Source: Stereum hirsutum FP-91666 SS1 (lineage: Eukaryota > Basidiomycota > Agaricomycetes > Russulales > Stereaceae). Taken from it: a stretch of DNA of 64,000 nucleotides. Positions 21,440 through 31,477 of this stretch are shown here, one piece after another. The DNA is taken from contig NW_006763139.1 in the NCBI RefSeq assembly GCF_000264905.1, positions 1,218,313 to 1,282,312 on the forward strand, read 5' to 3'. Position 1 is the stretch's first letter; the number at the start of each line of letters is the position of its first letter. Made by a program: the position numbers and the translations under genes. The notes below the pieces were generated by a model, which saw only the letters and a program-made list of their open reading frames with translations, did no database searches and was not told the DNA's origin.

Positions 21440-22245
21440 TCCGCGACAATATTCAACGCATGCCAGCGGATTCATGCAGCATCCGTACCTTCATGGCCAC
21501 GTCCTGGCATAGTCCATCTACAGCGATCGGCTAGTGTCCAGCGTGATCCTTTCCATCACCTGTGGTCCATGTACGTTCGCACATCTTTGAATCGTTGTTT
21601 TTGTTGTCCCCTTTGCATTATTTGTGCTCCCTTTGATTTCGTCTCGTGGTCTCTATTTCACTTTGTGGCGGTGATATTAGCTACATAACCACGTCCTGGT
21701 TCAGTCCATCTACAGCGATCGGCTCGTGTCCAGCGCGGTTCAACAACCCTGTGGTTACAAGTAGTTTTATCCCGCCTTTCTCTGTTTCTCGACCATTTAA
21801 TCTTCCTCTTTTTCGCTTTCATTTATGTCTCGCGGACTGTGCCTGTATCTTGCTTCGTGTTCATGTATTCTGTCTCTGTAGCCTTGCTTCATGATGTTGT
21901 TGTTTGTTTGCTTACTTACGTCTCGCGGATTGTGCCTGTAGCTTCCTTTCTGTTCATGTATTTTGTACCCGCAATCCTGCTTCGTGTTGTCGTTGATTTT
22001 TCGTTTATGTCTCGCCGACTGCCTGTATCTCGCTTTGTGTTCATGTATTCCGTACCCGCAACTCTGCCTCTCGATGCCGTTGATCTTTCCTTTGGTCTGT
22101 CTTTTGTGCACGTCATGAGCAAGCACACGTCGTTCGCGCGTCTTCCGATGTTCGCCATGTTTAAATTTATCAGAAGCTACCGCACCGAGCTCTTCATTCA
22201 CACCAGGACAGTTGAACGCCCCAAGATATCAACGACACTGTAACG
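21440..22245 (+). repeat. Interspersed repeat with ~90-bp tandem units
   Basis: Two copies of the core AGTCCATCTACAGCGATCGG occur (21511 and 21703 onward). They are followed by about three units of roughly 90 bp, each starting TATGTCTCGCGGA (21824, 21917, 22006) and containing TGTTCATGTATT. The segment ends GATATCAACGACACTGTAA. The whole element recurs inverted at 63045-63960 with high identity. Open frames on both strands (for example 134 codons) arise from the tandem units and are not taken as genes. Confidence 0.75.
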
Positions 22246-22403
22246 GTCGCCACGGCGCGCCACCAGGGACTTTCACCTCATATCAGCTTTCACCGGGGAC
22301 CTCCTCTATCTCCCTGCTTCAGTACTCCTACTACTAGGACTATCCTCGCATTCAATCAGGTTCGAGCTTTGAACGACTTGCTGGGAGCGTCTTGACCCAC
22401 AAT

Positions 22404-23424
22404 ATGGAATTTTTCAACGACATTGGTGGGGGCGAAAACCCCCTCAAGCCGTTACTTTTCGAGCTCATTGCTCAGGAACAGCTCTGCGACCTGCTCCAAC
22501 CTGCACTCGAATATGTCCTTTCTGTATGCCTTGAACGTGTAGGTAGGCCTGCCATACATTCGCGCCAAAGCGCAGGATTACTTCGAGGACCTTGGCGGAG
22601 GGATTGACTCAGATCTCGTCGATGATGCGGGAGGAAGGCAAATTCGTGCATTGACAGAAGAGGTATGTACTTGTCGCAGGTCAACCATTGAGGCTTTTTG
22701 AACGAGAAACTGACCTGTTGAGCTTCTGTTAGACCTGGCGAGGCCGATGGAGGAGACTATACAAGAAGCTGTACCCATGGCTGAACCTGGGCTTCGAATC
22801 CTGGCTTCTCATTTACAACGTCGCATATTTGTTCGAAAAGACACCATATTACCGACCGTGGTTATCCTGGATAGGTGTCGACCTACGTCGACTAGGCATC
22901 GACGACTACGTAAGTCTACATCCAATACATTCTTCGTCTCATCATTGGTCTTATTCTTCGTTATCGTATAGCGCGCGGAGTCCCTCGCCGCACAAAGATC
23001 CTCGGCCACAACTCCTCCGAAATCTCCCCTCGACACATTACGCCACATCATTCGCAACTCTCCTCGCTTCTTCCTCGATTCCCTCAAGCTTCTCATTCCC
23101 ACCACAGTCTTCTTCATCAAATTCCTCGAATGGTGGTATTCTCCCTCTTCCCCCGCCCGCTCCCTCACGCTCTCATCTTCTCCGCTCGGTCCATCCATCC
23201 CGCCACCCGCCCTCCTTCGACCCCATCCACAAGGGCTGAAACTTGACGGACGGAAGTACGGCGAATGCCCAATTTGCGGGGAAGGGATCAAGAATGCCAC
23301 GGCATTGCCGAGCGGGTATGTGTTCTGCTATAGGTGCGCGTATGAGGAAGTCGAAAAAAGCAGTAGGTGTCCGGTCACGCTGTTGCCGGCGAGGGTGTGG
23401 CAGCTGAGGAAGGTGCTTGTCTGA
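22404..23424 (+). pseudogene. PEX12: Peroxin-12 (PEX12), internally deleted and frameshifted
   Basis: PEX12 is a RING-type peroxisomal membrane ubiquitin ligase subunit needed to recycle the PTS1 receptor. Recognisable segments are the N-terminus (FELIAQEQLCDLLQPALEYV), then YIRAKAQDYFEDLGGG, TWRGRWRRLYKKLYPW, and a C-terminal zinc domain ECPICGEGIKNATALPSGY / FCYRCAYEEVEK / CPVTLLPARVWQLRKVLV. Exons are 22404-22662 (broken), 22733-22909 and 22972-23424. Between LEYVLS (22523) and VGLPYIRAK (22543) the family normally has roughly 90-100 residues. Here only 19 bp remain, and they shift the frame. The 19 bp start GT and end AG, and removing them would restore the frame, but this is far too short for a fungal intron. 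It is either a real pseudogene or an assembly collapse. Confidence 0.75.
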
Positions 23425-24959
23425 CTTCGATCCGCTCACTATGTGGGCGATTCGCGGTATACTATCAGCATCTCTTGTGGCTTCGAGATTAATCAAGTCA
23501 ACGTGTCTTTGCGCTCTCACTCTGTTCACTCTGTCCGTGCTCGTGGTCTCTGTACTGTGACGGTCATTATCACACAACAAAGACGAGTGTAGACACGCGC
23601 AATACGGGTAATATAATATTTTGGTCCTGTACTACCGCTGCCGTTGCCTCTTTTCAGCCTGTCGGAATCCACTTCCCGCGGATTTATTTACATCAATATG
23701 GCCCTTTTTCTCACCACAACGCGGGCTTCAGGCCTACAAAGCCGTCTCGGTCGCTTCGAAGCCATGACTCCCCTTCGTCGGAGGCGTTATGCTCAACATC
23801 TCGCTTGGTCCAAGTACGGGGCACGTCCATTGAGGTATCAATCCCCTCGATACTTCGTATGGCTGTCACAGACTTCGTCTTACGTTTGACGCACTGAATC
23901 CAAGTGACCTCCATGTTCATCGTGGCCCTTGATCAGCTATATGCGGTGTAAAAAAACATGCTGCGCTCCCGTGTCGTCTCTCTACCAAAAAAAAGTTGCC
24001 AGACATAGCTTTTGGGGGAAAGTAGTCCGCGAACTCTCCCGCGAGCCGTCACGACGATCTTTTTGTGAAGAACGTTGACGGGCTCCCCTTGACTCCATAT
24101 TGTGGTGGCACATGCGCTGAGCGTCGTTCTGCGAGGGTTTGAATTTCCTGGCCACGGCTTGATCATGGTTGCACAACAGGACGACGGTTTGCTTCGAGAG
24201 GGGAGTCCCGGGTTAGATTGTCATCCTCGATGAACCAAGCAATACGGGGCATGGTTTCGCATTCATCTCACGGCGGCCTACAGCTACTTGTGGTTGCTGT
24301 TCGATTAAAGGGCGGCATGTGTAGCCCATCTTTGGTATCTTTTTTCGAGCGAGTTGTGCACATAATACCCGCTTTGACCTCCTCGTGCTTGCATGCGGGG
24401 GATGCTTGACAGCGGATAGAAGCTACGACCACATGGGCCACCTAAACCATCGTGACTGTGTGTCACTAAAAATATGCGAGCGTGTCATTGGAGAGTTCGC
24501 GAGGGTTCGTTCATGAACCGTGGTTTGCGAACCAAAATTTTGTAACATCGATGTCCTCCTCCCAAAGACCTTAATCAGGCTTCCTTACAAGGAACCTGGC
24601 AATGGTCGAGCATTGAAATTATCCCTCCCCTGATATTAGCCCTAATACGGACCCTCTTTAAGAAGCTGTGCAACCTTTCCCGACAATTGAGCACACAGGT
24701 CGCCACACGGCTAGATCGCCCGGCTAATATGAGAAGACAGCATAGAAATATCGGTGATATATTGAGAAATTTCCGAAAAGCAACATACAAAGGCATAATG
24801 CATAGGATGTAGGAGAAGGAGTACATAAGGGACAGGTCGCGAGAAGAGGCCCAGAGGACCGAATACATAAACACATTTCGAGATAGATAAGACAACAATG
24901 AATGAAAGCAGACCGAGTTCCATGCGGATATACGGGCTGAGGCTAGAGGGTCAGGCTTT
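23425..24959. other. Gene-free interval
   Basis: I see no convincing gene here. A short frame near 23.7 kb and small minus-strand frames at 24.6-24.9 kb have no splice or family support. Confidence 0.45.
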
Positions 24960-25647
24960 TCATGATAGCCTCGGCATCGGAGGCTGAGGCCGACTCCTCT
25001 TGAGAGAAGTAGGCCAGGTACTACCGAAGACTCGCGAGAAGTGGTGGAGCTTCATCAGCGCGACATCCTTGTGCTCCTTGAAAAAGTTCGCCTTCGGCGC
25101 CCCCGCGAGGGCAAGAACAGGAATCATGTCGGGAACCTTCTTGAGCTCAGCAGCCATTTTTGCTTTTGACAGCTTAGGTGGTGTATACCCTGGGTACCGC
25201 GCCTTTCTCATCTTTTTCCATTGCTTCTGAATGTCCGGGCCGTATTGGGTCTTCAACATATGAAGCATCTCCGCCGACCCCTCCTCCAAACGCACAACCT
25301 CACACCCTTCTACACGCTCCTCCGTACTTGACGACAACAACAAATGATCGAGCACCTTGCGTCATTTAGAGGGCCCCATAGGTTTGCCCGCGTCATCTGA
25401 GTTACGAGGCCTGGGTCTGGCTGCTTTCGTTCTTGAGTCCGTCGGAGTGGGGCCTGTTACTTTCTCTTTTCCCTTTCCTTTGCCCTTGTCGAGAGGAGGG
25501 AGGTCTACTTCTTTCGCATCTTCGTTTCCCTTTTTCAAGAGAATGATAGAGTATAAATACATTCTCGTCCTCGTCTGTGTCGACTTCCATGCCAAGCAGG
25601 TCCGAGATGTATTCAGAGTCAAGACCAGACTCAGAAACAGATGACAT
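24960..25647 (-). pseudogene. Chimeric pseudogene: BTB-type N-terminus joined to the CRN-like C-terminal tail
   Basis: The start MSSVSESGLDSEYISDLLGM (ATG 25647) matches the BTB protein at 60.8 kb (MSSASDSG...ISNLL). A frameshift follows near the ENVF codons. The next frame gives KEVDLPPLDKGKGKGKEKV and RPRPRNSDDAG, again as in the BTB gene. A TGA at 25362-25364 replaces the Arg codon expected in PSKRRK. About 57 residues of BTB core are missing in frame before VEGCEVVRLEEGS. Downstream, KMAAELKKVPDMIPVLALAG to FSRVFGSTWP matches the last 90 residues of the CRN-like protein (AKMKQLPKMIQIIAVSG to LKVLFGNSWEL). It is dead by stop and frameshift. Its structure records fusion of two families. Confidence 0.75.
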
Positions 25648-26813
25648 GTCGACGGTTAGTACGAAGTGCGATGATTGAGTGTCAAGTGTCAGACTAGAGA
25701 TCCAGGTGGACGAGAGCAAGAAGCAAGAAAGTGAAGAGGGAAGTGGTCGAAGCACAGGCCCGAGCGTAGATCTAGATGAAGAACAACAAAGAAACAATGG
25801 ACGACCGCGAGTTCGCGACGCGTTCAGGCAGGTTGCAGTCTGTGCCACGCGGAGCTACAGATCGCGTCAAGAAAGTATTTGGCATAATGTGAGTTTCAGA
25901 GCGCAGCACTATTTTATCGCTCCAGATCATTATTATATGCTAACCAGTACCCTGCGAAGATTGTGAAGAAAGTGAACAGAAGGTTAATATTTTCTATAAT
26001 TTACAGTGTTTTACTCCAGTGACCGTACGGTTGCGCAGGGTTGCGCGGAGTCCGAAGTCCGGCTGTGTCCGAGCCTGCGCCACAGTGGACCGTGTGCTCA
26101 GAGGAGGAGTATTCTGACAGTGACAGCAACGTCTTATTACCTCGCCCAAACCTTTGGTACACGTCGTTAACGTTTGGATTCGTCTGCACTACCAAGCTGT
26201 CGACCAGACCAGATCCTAACGCACGCGTTGACAGCAGATGTTTCACTGGGGACTGGCGGGGTGTGCGCAAGTCTAAGGGCCGTCTGATCATGATCATGAG
26301 GCTCTTGGCGGCCGTCGCACACAATATTAGAACATACAGTAGGCTCAATTGGATTGCAAGCTCAGCCTGAGGTACAACGTCGAAATTAGCCTAGTCTATT
26401 TTCAGGCCCGTCGCTCGCTCCTCTCTGACCACCTATATCATATTGATCTCTAACTCTCCGCCAAATGCCTATTCACTGCTTATGTCACACACGTTCGTCT
26501 GTCGAGCGCGAGAACATAGCTATTAGCTTCAGTTCCCGACTCGCACATATTGTTGCTCGTTCCTCAGCGTGTCACTTGCTGTCTCCTGAACTTTCTGTTG
26601 GGTCGCCGACGCCTGGGTGCCCAGTATATAACAATGGCCTCGACGAAAAATGGGAAGACAGTTCGTCACTTACGCATCCCCCACTATCCCCCATCGCTGG
26701 TGCAGCGAATCGCAACGTAGAGGACAACCGTCGCCACTGACGACGTTGTCACTTCTCTTCTCCAGGACTAACTCCTCTTCTACAGCTTGGCAGTGACTTA
26801 TAACGACGTGCTC
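25648..26813. other. Intergenic region and leader of the phosphatase gene
   Basis: I see no gene. A small upstream frame (ATG near 26634, 28 codons) lies in the presumed 5' leader of the phosphatase. Confidence 0.4.
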
Positions 26814-28795
26814 ATGCCCACCAGAAGACCACCGCCGGTTTTCAGCTCTCCTTCCCCGTGCACAGTCGACTCGTCCTTGATGTATCCGCTTTCTGGACTC
26901 CCTGTTATACCTCCTAGGGGGAAGCAGCTCTGGTCATCTGTGATCTGCGTCATTGCTTTCATAGTCCTGGTCTTCGTCGGCGTCACGGCCGGATTGCGCC
27001 AGTCTGGTGCATTGCTGGATTATATCGTCGTCCCGAATACAAAAAACATCCCGGATGCCCTTCACCTCTCAAGTCGCATTTTCTCTCGATCTTCAATCGA
27101 CGAGATCGAGCTCAAGCGGTCTACGAATGATGGATTGGGTCTGCCGGTCGAGGTTACGAGCAATTGGGCAGCGTATGCTCCCTGGAAGCCTGCGGGCAAC
27201 TACCCAGCGCCTCCACAGGGATGTGCAATCACGCAGGTAATTTCCCTTCGCTATCATTCTTCTAACTCGAGTTGTGTATGCGCGGAATAATACTCACCAC
27301 CTCAAATGGTTATACGACGACATTGCGTACATTGCGTACCTAGGTGAACCTCATTCAACGACATGGAGCTCGGTTCCCTACGTCTGGAGCGGCCGAAAGG
27401 ATAGTCTCCAGCATTGGAAAACTCCAGAATGCGACACAGTATCTGGACACGAAGTTCGATTTCTTGAAGGACTTTGAGTATGACTTTGGGACGGCCGATT
27501 TGATTCCTTTTGGGGCTTCTCAGTGCGTTCTTACATCCCCACATGACTATTTATTGCTCGTGTCAGGCTGACCTTGTTCAATTCCGTGTATAGATCATTT
27601 GAAGCGGGCAAAGAAGCTTGGGAAAGGTACTCAGAATTAGTCAAGAGCGGAGGCGAGGCGCCGTTTGTGAGGGCTAGCAGCTCTCAGAGGGTGGTGGATA
27701 CCGCAACGAATTGGACTGCCGGTACGTCTCATTCGGTTTGTTTGCCTTGCTTTTATAGTCTGATTATCTTATGCGATGGTCTGGTCTTTGCGGCAGGCTT
27801 CGGGAATGTCAGTCTGGCTAGTTTCGCACCCACACTCAGCGTTGTCCTTTCTGAAGATGTAAGAACATTTATTTGCACCCCCCCTTGAGCTTCCGGTATT
27901 GACTTCCGATATTCACCTCAACCAGGCCAATGACACCTTGGAAAATGGGATGTGCACTAATGCTGGCAATAGCGACGACCAAACCGATGACTGGCTCTCC
28001 GTATATGGGCCATCTATCGCAGCACGTCTGAACGAGAAGGCCCCTGGAGCGAATCTCACGGACGACGATATCTATAGCTTGATGTCGATGTGCGCGTTCC
28101 ATACCCTCGTCTCTAAAAGCAAGAGTCCATTTTGCGATTTGTTCGAAGAGAAGGAATGGGCCGCATTCGAGTATTGGGGAGATTTGGACAAGTTCTATGG
28201 GAATGGGTGCGTCTTACTACGTCTGTCCATATTCGATGATCTCTGACTCTAACTTTGTATTTCTTGATGATGCAGGTACGGTCAAGTCCTCGGCCCCGTC
28301 CAAGGTGTAGGCTACGTCAATGAGCTCATTGCCCGCCTCACGAACTCCCCTGTCCAAGACCACACCCAAACCAACGCGACACTTGATTCGTCATCCGCTA
28401 CATTCCCCCTTAACCAAACATTCTATGCCGACTTCTCTCACGACAACCAGATCATCTCCATCTTCGCCGCTATTGGTATTTTCAAGCAATATCAGCTCGC
28501 TAATCAGACTTTGGACCCTACAACGCCGAATGCGAAAAGGACGTGGATCACGTCAAAGTTGGTACCTTTCAGTGGGAGGATGGTGGTTGAAAGGTTACAA
28601 TGCAATTCAAATGCTGGTGAGGCCCATGCGAATAGTGGGACGTATGTGAGGTTGTTGGTGAATGATGCGGTGCAGCCATTGGAGTTCTGTGGTGGTGTTG
28701 AGGGAGTAGGGCTTTGTGAATTGGACGCTTTTGTGGAAAGCCAGGCGTACTCGAGACAGGATGGGGAGGGTGACTGGGAGAAATGCTTTGCGTAG
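26814..28795 (+). CDS. Membrane-anchored histidine acid phosphatase / phytase-like
   Basis: The protein belongs to the histidine acid phosphatases, which remove phosphate from esters such as phytate. There are six exons: 26814-27236, 27344-27522, 27594-27721, 27797-27858, 27926-28206 and 28276-28795 (530 aa). The catalytic RHGARFP motif starts at residue 147 and the proton-donor HD is at 413-414 (DFSHDNQ). A single hydrophobic segment at 39-61 follows a Pro-rich cytosolic head, which suggests a type II anchor with the catalytic domain outside or in the secretory lumen. Several NxS/T sites and paired cysteines fit a secretory enzyme. ATG 26814 is the first in-frame ATG of the exon; an upstream coding exon cannot be excluded. 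Substrate specificity is not readable. Confidence 0.85.
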
Positions 28796-29271
28796 CTCTC
28801 CGCGATAGCCAATGAATCACGTATTTCACTCTATAAACCTCGAATACTGCTGTAATCAAATAATACGGAGGTCGTGTGGCCCATAGTTGCTCAACAACAT
28901 ATATACCAATTTTTTTGAGAAAGCGCCTTCGATACTGTCTTCCAAGGATTCCTGTCATATCCACAATGATTCAAGTACTCTGGGAAGTGTATGAATCCTT
29001 CGGAGTGGAATATCATTGAACGTCCTATGGTATGGGCCATTCAGTCTGAGCGTGCCACATCTTGCCAGGACCGGTATGACGGACCGAAACAAAGACACGC
29101 CGATTCAAATCAATGCTATGCCCTCAGCTCGAGCGCTCAGCGCTCATCCCTCGACATCGCTCTTACTTCATCCTTCTCTCCTTTCCCTCGTTAATCCCTT
29201 GACCGACTCACTTTTCTAGATCTTTTCCTATCTCCTTCTACTAGTTTGACCAGTATTCAACTTGAACATTG
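28796..29271. other. Short intergenic region
   Basis: This is the 3' flank of the phosphatase and the 5' flank of the AMMECR1 gene. Nothing else is seen. Confidence 0.4.
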
Positions 29272-30533
29272 ATGGCCCTCGTACCTCCCGACCCCGCCGC
29301 ACATGCTATCCCGGAAACAGAGCAGGACAACATCTGCTTGCCTGAGCATTGCTACCAAGCTTTTGATGCACTTTATTGTTCGCTCACAGACGCTGAACCT
29401 GTTCCACCTCTCTTTGCGGATGACAAGTAGTTCGTGACTCCTTCTCGACTTTCTCCGCTACATCGCATGCTGATGTTCATACTTCGTCTCGTTGCCTTGT
29501 ACCGTACTTAAATCCATGCCGTATCTACCTGCTGCTGTCTACTCAAACCCTCCGTGTATGATATTTCTCGTTGGTTCTGGGTACGTATTATGACGGCCTG
29601 CCGTACCGCTGCACTGTACCCATAGCCCCCTATTCGTCACCTGGAACACGCGCTCATCTCGCCCCGGCCGCGCTCCACGGCTACGAGGCTGTATCGGCAA
29701 CTTCGAGGCCATGCCCATACGTGATGGTATAGCACAGTATGCGCTCATCAGTGCGTTTAGAGACCATCGCTTCAGGAAGATTGAAGATGATGAGCTGGAG
29801 AGCTTGGAGTGCGCGTGGGTACCTTTCCGCTTGGTTGTTTCACATTTCCTTTGTCTCGACGGTGTGGGGTTTACTAATCATACCAGTTCATTTTTCTTGT
29901 CTGTATGGGTCATGCGATACACTCGGCCCTATCTCCTCCTGTGGCCTGGTATGAATTCATTTCCTACGGCCGGCGTTGCGCATTGACTATTATAATACCA
30001 TATTCGTGGCGCTTATCTGGATCTACTCGCCGGTGGGTATGCGCTCGCCGACGAACAGAATATCGCTACTGACTGATTTCGAAGACGCCGACTCATACCT
30101 CGACTGGAGCATCGGCACCCACGGCATCAGCATCTCCTTCCCGCATCCCTCCACCCTGCCCGTCTCCACATCCTCTTCCTCTTCCCCCTCGCCCCTATCC
30201 TCCGCCGCATCGCTCCTGTCTACCGCCTCCCGTCGATTGACAAACTCCTCTTCGTCCTCTGCGAATACCGGTGGCAGAGCCTACAAGCCGGCGTTTTCGG
30301 CTACCTATCTCCCTGAGATTGCGCCGGAGCAAGGGTGGGATAAGATCGAGACGGTGGATAGTGCGATTAGGAAGGCGGGGTGGAGTGGAAGGATTACGGA
30401 GGATTTGAGGAGGAGTGTGAGGGTTAGGAGATATCAGAGCAGGAAGTGCACGAGGTCGTGGGAGGAATACGTGGAATGGAGGAAGGGGAGGGGTGGAAGG
30501 ATGGTTGGTGAGGGCGAGGAAGTGGATGTGTAG
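29272..30533 (+). CDS. AMMECR1-domain protein
   Basis: There are three exons, 29272-29429, 29626-29814 and 30059-30533 (273 aa). Family hallmarks are YPLFVTWN, the invariant LRGCIGNFE, QYALISAFRDHRF, ISLLTDFEDADSYLDW and YLPEIAPEQGWDK with AIRKAGW. A Ser-rich insertion of about 60 residues separates the strand after SIGTHGISISF from ATYLPE, as in many fungal members. Introns of about 196 and 244 nt are longer than the local norm. The first uses donor GTTCGT and gives the expected DDKYPLF junction. AMMECR1 proteins are conserved from archaea to humans, and their biochemical role is not settled. Confidence 0.85.
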
Positions 30534-31477
30534 AGGCGTTAACAGGAGGCGTTATATCATCGAGGAGAGGTCAAGATGGGTAAACAGGTTAGGGGACGGT
30601 ATAGACGTGATTATCGATGGTTGTACAGTGGATTTTTGGACTTGGACCAATGGCGAAGAGGTTTGCCAGAAGGCGAAGAATGTAAGGAATCTGTATGTGA
30701 TTGTATCTAATGTAATACTATACTGCTCAAACCTCTCTTATCGCGCATGGGATGCAAATTTTAACGTATATTCTTCCTGCTTTTCTTGAGAGCGGGAGTG
30801 CATTCGCGTGAACCTTCACAACGTTAACGTGAACCATCGAGCGGCGGAGATGCTCTTTCCTGATATCAACACTTACTGGCGGCAGAGCGCGCGATAACCC
30901 ATCCGACTGTCGCATACCTGCCGGCATCATTTCGCCGGTGGGAACACTACTACTAGCACTCAGAGCATTATACAAGATGCAGCCACAAAAGATTTTGTAT
31001 GACGAGATATTGTGCAATCTCAACAGTTGGGATACTAACAGAGAGTTTCCCCCCCATTTCTGTTGTACCAGTCGAGTTGTGCGCTCGAAGCTGCAGATGA
31101 GTGGACGCAAAGCCCCTATCCGACGCGTCGATTGCCAAAGACGCGTCGCGAAAACGCGTAGCGTCACAGGACCATACTGTTCAGAATGAGGGCAAAGTAG
31201 AAGAAAAACACCGGAACAGCGCAGAGGGGAGACACAATGCACATGATGTTGAAGGCCAGGAGAGACACCGAGAGAAATCCCTAAGAGAGTAGTCGTTGAT
31301 CTCCACAACTGTGTTCGGTATTTACTTCGGGAAAAACGCGTCGTGTCACAGTGACATGCGTCACGCGCGCGAGGCTCGGCGATGGCCAGGGACCTCCTGC
31401 ATCGTGCCTCATCGTGCTCAGGGTCTCGCTTGCCTCGCCCTCATCGTTCGCCATCCTTCCCGCCATCGTCGTCGACA
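30534..31477. other. Intergenic region upstream of MRC1
   Basis: No gene is seen. The right third holds the ACGCGT cluster listed separately. Confidence 0.5.
31123..31341. promoter_or_regulatory. Cluster of four MluI cell-cycle boxes upstream of MRC1
   Basis: ACGCGT occurs at 31123-31128, 31141-31146, 31154-31159 and 31336-31341, that is 355, 337, 324 and 142 bp before the MRC1 ATG. ACGCGT is the known binding site of fungal MBF (Mbp1/Swi6-type) factors, which drive G1/S transcription of replication genes. Three of the boxes lie within 37 bp. The position in front of an S-phase checkpoint gene supports a functional reading (inference). Confidence 0.6.

Noticed and set aside
22524..22542. 19-nt GT...AG piece in PEX12 as a genuine intron
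   Set aside because: It is far shorter than any established fungal intron, and splicing it would still leave a protein missing its central region.
31382..31477. Upstream in-frame extension of MRC1 (ATG 31382)
   Set aside because: It is rich in Arg/His/Ser and unlike Mrc1 starts. ATG 31478 (MSDSPPPASRR) has a better context (GACAATG) and leaves the ACGCGT cluster in a normal promoter position.
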